DNA from: CAZPHU01 sp964586285
Lineage (GTDB): Bacteria > Fibrobacterota > Chitinivibrionia > Chitinivibrionales > CAYFVL01
Length of the DNA stretch: 5,491 bases
Assembly (NCBI GenBank): GCA_964586285.1
Contig: CAZPHU010000175.1
Coordinates: 1-5,491, forward strand
Direction: 5' to 3'
A program made the translations under genes and the position numbers. Below are positions 1-5,342 of the stretch, one piece after another; the stretch's first letter is position 1, and every line of letters starts with the position of its first letter. A model generated the notes under the pieces. It did not search any database. It was not told the DNA's origin and was given only the letters and a program-made list of their open reading frames with translations.

Positions 1-5
1 GGGAC

Positions 6-1151
6 CTAAAAGCTGCCGCTTACAGTATGCGTTTGGGGGGTCGCTTTAATCAGGCTCATCGTTCCCTTCTCATCCCGGCAGTACAACATCCCGTCGGCGA
101 AGGTCAGCGACCCCTTCCCCCGCGAATTCCCCTTCTGCTTACCGGTCATCAGATCCAGACAAAACCATCCCGCTGCATTTGAGCCCGAGCCATACACATG
201 CCCCTGGTGAAAAATAACCCCTCCGTGATGATTATCCATAAGCTCGGTGGAATAAACGGTTTTGGCCGCTACTTTTTTGCCCGATGCGCTCAGCTTCACC
301 AGCATAGAGCCCTTTCCGTAGCCGGTTGAAGCAAAAACGTGGTCATTGTGAAAGATTGCATCGGTGCAGTTGTTGTCGCGGCTGTTGTTGAAAGGAACAG
401 TCCACAAAAGCGCACCGGTTTTCGAATCGACACCGTAGAGCTGCTCGGAACTCAGGCCGATCAGCTGCCGATATCCCCCCGAGGTAGCCAGGATATGTGA
501 GCTAAATCCCACATTTCCCTTGATATCGGTATTAGACCAGATAACCGCCCCCGTTTTCTTATTCAGGCAGATCACAAACGCCTTATCCCCGGCTGCGCTG
601 CAGAAAAGCCGGTCACCTTCGATCAGAACCGACTCCGCATAGCCGTACTCAGGCAGCTCCCCCCCAAATTTCTCTTTAAGATCCATCGCCCAGATCTGCT
701 TGCCGGTTGCGGCATCCAGCGCCACCAGATGCCCCGCGTCACTCAGAAAGTAGAGATTTCCCCCATCGATGGTGGGAGTGCTTCGTGAGCCCGAATAAGC
801 CCTGGCCCAGGATCGGGTAGTCTCCCATGCCTCACCGACCTGTTTTTCCCAGGCCGGTTTTCCGTTCAGATGGTAGGCATAGACATAGGTCTTTTTATTC
901 TTGTTTCCGGCGGTATAGAAATATCCGCCCGCAAACGAAACCGAGCTGTACCCTTCACCAAGGTCCGAAACGCTCCATCGCATCGCAGGCCCTTTCTCGG
1001 GCCACGATTTCAGAAGGCCGGTTTCGGCGGACTTGTTGTTTCGCTCGGGGCCGTGAAAACAGGCCCAGTCGGCTTGCGGGGATGAAAAAACTCCAATACA
1101 CAAAAGTGTGTAAAAAATCGAAATGGTTTTGGTTATTCTTCTAAAAAGCAT
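6..1151 (-). CDS. Secreted PQQ-like beta-propeller repeat protein (BamB-like), possibly C-terminally truncated
   Basis: The 381-residue product has an N-terminal signal peptide: basic RRITK, a hydrophobic stretch at about 10-22, and likely cleavage after PQA (25-27). It should act in the periplasm or outside the cell. Mature residues 28-59 (DW.CFHGPERNNKS..TGLLKSWPEKGP..RW) match the opening of PQQ-like propellers annotated 'outer membrane protein assembly factor BamB'. Blade motifs of the form L.ALD..TGK.IW recur near 89-101, 142-154, 193-205, 238-250 and 328-340. The GYAES..IEGDRLFC segment (170-184) is also typical. These proteins are generally structural or substrate-binding; no catalytic residues or true PQQ binding can be claimed. 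The ATG start is supported by GGGAG (complement of 1160-1164) 8 bases upstream. The frame ends with TAG at 6-8, just after HTVSGSF, whereas relatives, as I recall them, run about 30 residues further. The gene is divergent from the kinase pair. Confidence 0.85.
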   Translation of the reverse strand: MLFRRITKTISIFYTLLCIGVFSSPQADWACFHGPERNNKSAETGLLKSWPEKGPAMRWSVSDLGEGYSSVSFAGGYFYTAGNKNKKTYVYAYHLNGKPAWEKQVGEAWETTRSWARAYSGSRSTPTIDGGNLYFLSDAGHLVALDAATGKQIWAMDLKEKFGGELPEYGYAESVLIEGDRLFCSAAGDKAFVICLNKKTGAVIWSNTDIKGNVGFSSHILATSGGYRQLIGLSSEQLYGVDSKTGALLWTVPFNNSRDNNCTDAIFHNDHVFASTGYGKGSMLVKLSASGKKVAAKTVYSTELMDNHHGGVIFHQGHVYGSGSNAAGWFCLDLMTGKQKGNSRGKGSLTFADGMLYCRDEKGTMSLIKATPQTHTVSGSF

Positions 1152-1492
1152 AATGGCTACTCCCGGGAACAGATTCTAGGTATAGCGCCTGTGGCTGTTG
1201 ACTATTGTCTCATTGAGAGATTTTCTTTCGGTTATTCGCGTAACCTTCTGAAACACAACAATATCAGCAACAATGGAATTACCTCGCCGGACAATACACG
1301 CGACTGCTTCAATTCTTGTATTCTCAGGGAATTGCTCGACCCATCCGCTCACATACGCTCAAACCGGGCACTATGATAAACTAATAAATACCTTTTTGTT
1401 TTTTTCTGGAAAATCCAAATATTCACAAGAAAGCGCGATTAACGACAATTTCGCAGATGAAAGCCGCCCGCCCGAAAAGTGGTGATTACATC

Positions 1493-1505
1493 CGTTCCCG
1501 GAACG
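1493..1505. promoter_or_regulatory. 13-bp palindrome upstream of the kinase operon (possible operator)
   Basis: CGTTCC-C-GGAACG is a perfect inverted repeat with 6-bp arms around one central base. It ends 85 bases before the first kinase start. Its GTTCCCGG core (1494-1501) recurs in opposite orientation at 1163-1170, next to the ribosome binding site of the divergent gene. Size and symmetry suit a dimeric repressor or activator site, but no regulator is identified and chance occurrence is possible. Confidence 0.25.
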
Positions 1506-1580
1506 CCATTTGCTGGCTTTCTATTGGTCTCCGCTGAGTTTTCTGTTTGTTTTCCTAAGGCTGCTTCAAAACCAATCTCC

Positions 1581-1585
1581 GGAGG
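1581..1585 (+). promoter_or_regulatory. Ribosome binding site deciding the start of the first kinase
   Basis: GGAGG sits 5 bases before the ATG at 1591. The reading frame stays open upstream to a TTG at 1510, but that start lacks a Shine-Dalgarno sequence. It would also put a hydrophobic leader in front of a receiver-type domain that begins normally at 1591. Confidence 0.85.
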
Positions 1586-1590
1586 TTAAT

Positions 1591-3213
1591 ATGCCGCCCT
1601 ATCGTGTTCTTGTTCTGGATAGAAACACAGAAGAGGTCGAGGAGATTCGCCGGGTTCTCCAGCAAAACGGCACCAGTGTCGACGTGGTCGGCGCCGAGAG
1701 CGAAAACGATTTCTCATCGGCCATAGACAACATGGAGTTTGCCGCGGTACTCACGGTCGATAAAGTCGACGGATTTGGGGGTTTTGATGCTCTTGAGAAG
1801 ACCAGGCAACGCCGCCCCGACATGCCTTTTGTGGTTTTAACCTCTGTGCGCGACCGGCAGCTTTTAGCCAAATATTACCAAAAGGGCGTAACCGACGTGC
1901 TTCCCTCATCCGAGCTGTGGCGCCTGCCTTTCCTCCTGCGTCATGCTGTCGAGGCGCCTCCTCCGGTTAAAAAGTACGAATCGCGGGCAACCGAAACTCT
2001 GAATCGGCTGGTTGGGGCCACGATGGATCTGTCGCGGGCGCGTTCGCTGGATGACATAACCCGCGTCATTCGTCATGCTGCTCGCGAGCTTGTGGGGGCG
2101 GACGGCGCCTCATTTGTGCTCAGGGAAGGGGATCTGTCGTATTATGCCGATGAGGATGCGATCGCTCCGACTTTCAAGGGTATGCGTTTTCCGATGAAAG
2201 TGTGTATCGGCGGATGGGCGATGATCAACAGAGAGCAGGTGGTTATAAAGGATGTTTATCAGGATGAGCGAATACCGATTGAAGCTTATCTGCCTACGTA
2301 TATAAAGAGTCTGGTGATGACACCGGTGCGAAAGCAGGAGCCTGTCGCGGCCATAGGCGTTTACTGGGCCCGGGAGCACGAGGCCGATGAAAATGAGATT
2401 AGTCTGCTGCAGACACTCGCCGATCTTACCTCACTGGCGATGGAAAATGTAAACCTCTTGACAGATTTGGAACTTCGTGTCAGGGAGCGAACCCGTGAGC
2501 TTGAGTTTTCCAACAACGAACTGAAGGCTTTCTCCTACAGCCTCTCTCACGATATGCAGGCACCGCTTCTGGCCGTGGAAACTTACAGCGGCAATTTGCT
2601 TGAAAAGGATGGGCAAATGCCCGAGTCCAGGCGCAAAGAGTATCTGCAGATTGTCCACGGCGAGGCCAAGAGGCTTACCCGCATGGTCAAAGACATGCTT
2701 CGGCTCTTTAAGTTGTCTCGTTCGCCGCTTCACATTCACGATGTTGACATAAGTGCAATATCCGCTCAGCTTCTGGAGCGACTGCGAGCCGATGAGAGCG
2801 ATCGTGCGGTGGAGTTGCGCGTGGAGCCGGGCATTACCCTGCCGGGTGACTGGGGGCTTTTTACCATCCTGCTTCAGAACCTGACCGCAAACGCCTGGAA
2901 ATTCACCCGCACTCGTCCGGTGGGCAGAATCGAGGTGGGCAAAACAATCGGAGAAAAAAATGAAACAGTTGTTTATGTAAAGGACAACGGGGTGGGTTTT
3001 GATATGAAATATGCCGAGAAGCTTTTTCAGCCTTTTCAGAGATTTCATTCCCACGAGGAGTTTCCCGGTTCGGGTATCGGCCTGGCGACGGTGGATAGGA
3101 TAATAAGAAAGCACAACGGTCGGGTGTGGGCGGAGTCGGAGAAGGAGAAGGGAACCACCATTTATTTTACCGTTCCCCAAGTCTCCCCAAAGGCAAAGGC
3201 TGTTATCAAGTAA
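1591..3213 (+). CDS. Soluble sensor histidine kinase: degenerate receiver-GAF-HisKA-HATPase_c
   Basis: The 540-residue product has no membrane segment, so it should act in the cytoplasm. Residues 4-122 fold like a response-regulator receiver (VLVLDRN; GFGGFDALE; VVLTS; GVTDVLP), but the chemistry is lost. The second acidic-pocket residue is R11. The phosphoacceptor position is V56, with an Asp one place on. The conserved Lys is replaced in the P105-S106 region. Residues about 135-290 form a GAF domain (KVCIGGWAM, VVIKDVYQDERIP, LVMTPVR, AIGVYWA). Dimerisation and phosphoacceptor helices follow with His320 in YSLSHDMQAPL, like phytochrome-type kinases. The ATPase domain has an N-box (N430, N434), G1 DNGVGF (465-470), an F-box around LFQPFQRF and G2 GSGIGL (493-498), all intact. 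It should autophosphorylate His320 in response to a GAF ligand or partner, and the receiver is probably a docking or dimerisation module. Another receiver-kinase gene begins 64 bases downstream, probably in the same operon. The ligand and target regulator are unknown. Confidence 0.9.
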   Translation: MPPYRVLVLDRNTEEVEEIRRVLQQNGTSVDVVGAESENDFSSAIDNMEFAAVLTVDKVDGFGGFDALEKTRQRRPDMPFVVLTSVRDRQLLAKYYQKGVTDVLPSSELWRLPFLLRHAVEAPPPVKKYESRATETLNRLVGATMDLSRARSLDDITRVIRHAARELVGADGASFVLREGDLSYYADEDAIAPTFKGMRFPMKVCIGGWAMINREQVVIKDVYQDERIPIEAYLPTYIKSLVMTPVRKQEPVAAIGVYWAREHEADENEISLLQTLADLTSLAMENVNLLTDLELRVRERTRELEFSNNELKAFSYSLSHDMQAPLLAVETYSGNLLEKDGQMPESRRKEYLQIVHGEAKRLTRMVKDMLRLFKLSRSPLHIHDVDISAISAQLLERLRADESDRAVELRVEPGITLPGDWGLFTILLQNLTANAWKFTRTRPVGRIEVGKTIGEKNETVVYVKDNGVGFDMKYAEKLFQPFQRFHSHEEFPGSGIGLATVDRIIRKHNGRVWAESEKEKGTTIYFTVPQVSPKAKAVIK

Positions 3214-3262
3214 AAGCCTGTTTAGCCCGGGATATCTTATTTACCCATAACTAGGAAAACAC

Positions 3263-3267
3263 AAGGA
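3263..3267 (+). promoter_or_regulatory. Probable ribosome binding site for the second kinase
   Basis: AAGGA lies 10 bases before the ATG at 3278 but only one base before an in-frame ATG at 3269, which is too close to serve it. A weaker AGGA at 3253-3256 could serve 3269. I prefer 3278 because the product then begins MSIRILYLEDN, the usual receiver start. The choice changes only three residues. Confidence 0.5.
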
Positions 3268-3277
3268 TATGAGGGGC

Positions 3278-4444
3278 ATGTCTATTCGAATTCTATATCT
3301 GGAAGACAATCCGATTGATGTCAGGATGGTGAATGCGGCTCTTGAGGACGGCGACTTATCCTGCGAGCTTAGGGTGGTAGGCAGTCGTGAGGATTTTCAG
3401 CGGGCTTTGTCGGATTCTTTTGATATAGTTCTGGTGGATTACCGAGTGCCCGGATACGGCGGTCTGGCGGCTCTTGAGGATGTCCGCAAGATGCACGAGC
3501 ATTTCCCGGTTATAATTGTATCGGCTACGATAGGGGAGGATACCGCGGTTGAAGCGCTCAAAAGCGGAGCAACCGACTATGTTATGAAACAGAATCTGTC
3601 CCGTCTGGTGCCCGCGATCAAGCGTGCGATAAAGGAGCATGAGGTTTTTACAGAGCGGGAAAAGGGCCGGGAGGCGCTTGCGGATTATTCAAAGGAACTT
3701 TCGGATGTCAATAGATTGCTGATCGAAAAGAATCGCGATCTTGAGGAGGCCAACCGCAAGCTCAGACAGCTGGACATGATGAAAACCGATTTTATCTCCA
3801 TGGCCTCACACGAGCTTCGGACCCCGGTCACCAGCATAATGGGTTTTGCCGATACACTTATCTCGCCCGATATGAATCTGAGTGATGAAGAGCGGGGGCA
3901 ATTCATGAAGATTATCAGCCAACAGTCACACAGACTTTCTCGGCTGGTAAATGCTTTGCTCGATCTGTCGAGAATCGACAAGGGGACTTTCGAGATCAGA
4001 CGCGATAAGTTTGATATAAGAGAAGAGATAGACGAAGCTTTAAAAGAACTTCATGTCCCCCCGGAGATAAATGTTGTCACCGACGCCCAAACGGGCGGTG
4101 AGGTCGATGCCGACAGGACTCGCGTGCGCCAACTTTTAGTCAACATACTCGATAATGCTGTGCGTTTTACTTTTCCTTCGGGGCAGATACGAATCGAAAT
4201 GAAGGAGGCCGGCGACCAGAAGCTTCTGGTTCGCATACGCGATTTCGGTCCCGGCATTCCGACCGATGAGCTGGAGCGGGTGTTTGAGAAGTTTTACCGC
4301 TCTCGCCTGAGGATGCGTGAGGGGCAGGGCAGCGGCCTGGGGCTTTCCATAGCAAAGGAAATTGTACTGCTTCACGGCGGAAAAATATGGGCCGAGGCCA
4401 ACCCCGACAAGGGAGCGAGCATATGTTTTACGCTGCCTCGTTAG
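3278..4444 (+). CDS. Soluble histidine kinase with an intact N-terminal receiver: REC-coiled coil-HisKA-HATPase_c
   Basis: The 388-residue cytoplasmic product starts with a complete receiver domain (1-118): acidic pair E9-D10, phosphoacceptor D54 in LVDYRVPGYGG, switch S82 in IIVSATIGED, and K104 after GATDYVM. A charged, heptad-like linker (about 120-168, NRDLEEANRKLRQL) leads into the HisKA helix with His178 in MASHELRTPVTSI. The following E179 and T182 preserve the E-x-x-T motif linked to phosphatase activity in this kinase class. The ATPase domain has an N-box (N289, N293), G1 DFGPGIP (322-328), an F-box FEKFYR and G2 GQGSGLGLS (349-357). It has no separate sensor domain, so phosphorylation of D54 is the likely input and may twist the coiled coil to switch the kinase. 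It follows the GAF kinase by 64 bases on the same strand with no terminator between. No response regulator with an output domain is present, so its target must be encoded elsewhere. Confidence 0.92.
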   Translation: MSIRILYLEDNPIDVRMVNAALEDGDLSCELRVVGSREDFQRALSDSFDIVLVDYRVPGYGGLAALEDVRKMHEHFPVIIVSATIGEDTAVEALKSGATDYVMKQNLSRLVPAIKRAIKEHEVFTEREKGREALADYSKELSDVNRLLIEKNRDLEEANRKLRQLDMMKTDFISMASHELRTPVTSIMGFADTLISPDMNLSDEERGQFMKIISQQSHRLSRLVNALLDLSRIDKGTFEIRRDKFDIREEIDEALKELHVPPEINVVTDAQTGGEVDADRTRVRQLLVNILDNAVRFTFPSGQIRIEMKEAGDQKLLVRIRDFGPGIPTDELERVFEKFYRSRLRMREGQGSGLGLSIAKEIVLLHGGKIWAEANPDKGASICFTLPR

Positions 4445-4698
4445 CTTGATGCAAAGGCGTCGGCTGGGGGGGGGAAGTCGTAAAGTGTAGTTTTGTTAAA
4501 GTCTGTGAGCCTCGGAATGTAACTTTTTTGTGTAAAAACCACTTTGAATTCTTTACTTTTATTAAAAGGGCGATTGGACAAGCCCGGTCGCCATTGGTCC
4601 CATTCAAAATGAAATAGTGTCTGGAACGCGTTTTTCTCTATTCCTACATACCGTTTCCCTTTCTGCTCTGTCTTGATGGCAAAGAATTGACTATTCAT
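4441..4698 (-). CDS. Doubtful small hypothetical protein, convergent with the second kinase
   Basis: An 85-residue frame starts at ATG 4698. A TTG at 4746 would give 101 residues. The composition is protein-like, with several aromatics and lysines (FEWDQWRPGLSNRPF, VVFTQKSYIPRL) and no low complexity except a PPP encoded by the 4466-4474 G run. I recognise no family. It ends tail to tail with the second kinase, sharing 4 bases. Against it, neither start has a clear ribosome binding site and the DNA is more AT-rich than the kinases. It could be a remnant of a longer gene. There is no signal peptide or membrane segment in the 85-residue version. Confidence 0.3.
   Translation of the reverse strand: MNSQFFAIKTEQKGKRYVGIEKNAFQTLFHFEWDQWRPGLSNRPFNKSKEFKVVFTQKSYIPRLTDFNKTTLYDFPPPADAFASS
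4466..4474. repeat. Nine-base G homopolymer tract
   Basis: A run of nine G lies 21 bases after the stop of the second kinase and inside the 3' end of the doubtful minus-strand ORF, where it encodes three prolines. Runs this long can slip in replication and in sequencing. A one-base change would alter only the last residues of that ORF. Confidence 0.8.
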
Positions 4699-4814
4699 CG
4701 TTACTATATGTTCCCGCAGGCAAACTACCGGAAAACCTGCAATCAATAGTAGATAATCAGTTATATTATGATTATAAACTCCTCTTTAAAGAATAAACCA
4801 TCCGGGCGTCTCCC

Positions 4815-4831
4815 CCAATCGTTCCGATTGG
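4815..4831. repeat. 7-bp perfect hairpin with 3-base loop
   Basis: CCAATCG-TTC-CGATTGG is a perfect stem with a three-base loop. It lies at the left edge of the GC-rich structured segment. The adjacent CCCCCAATC (4812-4820) is the reverse complement of GATTGGGGG at 5163-5171. It has no T run on either strand, so it is not an intrinsic terminator. Confidence 0.65.
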
Positions 4832-4919
4832 CGGTCGCTCCTCCTCCATGCTCCCTTCGGTCGGTACCTTCGTTCCTCATTTCGCCACAAACCCACTGGC
4901 TCATTCGTCTCTCCGGCAC

Positions 4920-4947
4920 TAAAAGCTTTGCTTCGCTTCAGCTTTTA
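4920..4947. repeat. 8-bp inverted repeat TAAAAGCT/AGCTTTTA
   Basis: Perfect arms at 4920-4927 and 4940-4947 enclose a 12-base CTTCG-rich loop. The stem is AT-rich and weak. The right arm supplies only four T, so terminator function is doubtful. Confidence 0.5.
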
Positions 4948-4964
4948 CATTCCGTCCGAGCTGA

Positions 4965-5025
4965 CGCGGAAGGCGAACAATTGAAAACGTGAAAGGGAGG
5001 AAATGCCCGCAGTTTGCCTTCCGCG
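4965..5025. repeat. 14-bp inverted repeat around a 33-base spacer
   Basis: CGCGGAAGGCGAAC (4965-4978) pairs with GTTTGCCTTCCGCG (5012-5025) at 13 of 14 positions, and the exception can form a G-U pair in RNA. The spacer contains AAGGGAGG before an ATG at 5003, but that frame closes after eight codons. A second hairpin competes for the right arm: GCCTTC/GAAGGC at 5016-5021 and 5028-5033. Confidence 0.6.
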
Positions 5026-5038
5026 CTGAAGGCGCGCC

Positions 5039-5096
5039 GCATGCCAGTCCCGCATGCCAGTCCCGCATGCCAGTCCCGCATGCCAGTCCCGCATGC
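5039..5096. repeat. 13-bp tandem repeat, about 4.5 copies, ending in a palindrome
   Basis: Four identical units of GCATGCCAGTCCC (5039-5051, 5052-5064, 5065-5077, 5078-5090) are followed by a partial GCATGC. Each unit begins with the palindrome GCATGC. At the array's right edge the sequence becomes TCCCGCATGCGGGA, a perfect 14-bp palindrome at 5087-5100. The period is not a multiple of three, so the array is unlikely to encode a conserved protein. Its identical units suggest recent expansion by slippage or an actively maintained site. Confidence 0.9.
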
Positions 5097-5136
5097 GGGA
5101 GCAACGCCTCTGGTAGACCATCCCACACCCGTACCA

Positions 5137-5171
5137 CCCCCCGCAATCAGCCCGCCAGGGCTGATTGGGGG
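5137..5171. repeat. Strong GC-rich hairpin at the right edge of the GC-rich segment
   Basis: CAATCAGCCC (5144-5153) and GGGCTGATTG (5158-5167) form a perfect 10-bp stem with a GCCA loop. C5139-5142 and G5168-5171 extend it by four pairs across a single bulged G at 5143. Neither strand continues into a T run, so this is more like a REP-type palindrome or transposon-end hairpin than an intrinsic terminator. Confidence 0.7.
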
Positions 5172-5235
5172 CAAAACCGCGAATTTATTCGTGCACAAAA
5201 CCCTGTTCTTCCAAAAAATATAACTACCATCCCAT

Positions 5236-5261
5236 AAAAAAATGGTCAATTTGAACCATTT
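5236..5261 (-). terminator. Likely intrinsic terminator of the right-hand minus-strand gene
   Basis: Read on the minus strand, AAATGG and CCATTT (5256-5261 and 5240-5245) form a 6-bp stem. It can be extended by TCAA/TTGA across one bulged base and runs into seven T (complement of 5236-5242). It lies about 80 bases after the stop at 5343. The stem is short and AT-rich, so efficiency is uncertain. The same near-palindrome could instead be a protein-binding site. Confidence 0.45.
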
Positions 5262-5270
5262 AAGGCTGTT

Positions 5271-5323
5271 TTGTCGAAATAATTTGCACATGTCAAATTA
5301 TAAATGCTTTGCAAATTAGACAA
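5271..5323. repeat. AT-rich stem-loop between the partial gene and its terminator
   Basis: TAATTTGCA (5280-5288) and TGCAAATTA (5310-5318) pair perfectly over 9 bp. After a four-base bulge, TTGTC (5271-5275) pairs with GACAA (5319-5323). It sits in the 3' untranslated region of the minus-strand gene and centrally between the 13-bp inverted repeats. Confidence 0.5.
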
Positions 5324-5342
5324 ATTACTGTTTAATGACTGC

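Larger units (their letters stand above)
1152..1590. promoter_or_regulatory. Divergent intergenic region between propeller gene and kinase operon
   Basis: This 439-base gap must carry the promoters for both flanking genes. For the minus-strand gene I see a ribosome binding site (complement of 1160-1164). A TATACC-like -10 lies further upstream, but it has no good -35. For the plus-strand operon I found no convincing -10/-35 pair or sigma-54 site. The stretch 1376-1440 is AT-rich and is the likeliest place for a promoter. Two short ATG/GTG reading frames across 1191-1485 have no ribosome binding site and no recognisable protein, so they are not called. No RNA gene or terminator is evident. Confidence 0.5.
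4747..5342. other. Structured intergenic region, no convincing gene
   Basis: About 600 bases hold no reading frame I can support. The open frames over 4768-5291 translate to low-complexity, repeat-driven peptides (for example MPVPHASPACQ cycles) and lack ribosome binding sites. The region instead carries a series of hairpins, a 13-bp tandem repeat, and an AT-rich end with palindromes, listed separately. Segment 4812-5171 is GC-rich and 5172-5342 is AT-rich, suggesting two different origins. No tRNA, CRISPR or rRNA signal is visible. Confidence 0.6.

Noticed and set aside
10..1100. Assignment of the propeller protein as the true BamB assembly factor or a PQQ dehydrogenase
   Set aside because: It has no lipobox cysteine at the signal peptide end and lacks the cofactor-binding and catalytic features of dehydrogenases. 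It resembles the generic secreted PQQ-repeat family.
827..1144. Plus-strand frames opposite the propeller gene
   Set aside because: They are shadows of a well-supported minus-strand gene, with arginine/proline-rich, non-protein-like composition.
1191..1485. Two overlapping short frames (61 and 70 residues) in the divergent intergenic region
   Set aside because: They have no ribosome binding sites and no recognisable domain. They lie where promoters are expected.
1510..1590. Upstream extension of the first kinase from a TTG, adding a hydrophobic 27-residue leader
   Set aside because: There is no Shine-Dalgarno at the TTG, while GGAGG lies 5 bases before ATG 1591. The receiver-like domain begins right after that ATG, and a membrane leader before it would be unusual.
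2431..3180. A 249-residue minus-strand frame opposite the first kinase
   Set aside because: It lies entirely within the coding sequence of an intact kinase whose catalytic motifs are all in the plus frame. Its translation shows no domain.
5039..5096. CRISPR array
   Set aside because: The units are 13 bases, directly contiguous and without unique spacers, and no cas gene is present.
5137..5171. Intrinsic terminator for the kinase operon
   Set aside because: The hairpin is strong but no T run follows on either strand, and it is about 700 bases past the last kinase stop.
4768..5291. Several frames on both strands across the tandem repeat, giving repeated MPVPHASPACQ or GTGMRDWHAGLAC peptides
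   Set aside because: The peptides follow from a 13-base period read in successive frames. There are no ribosome binding sites or conserved features, so the non-coding repeat is the simpler explanation.
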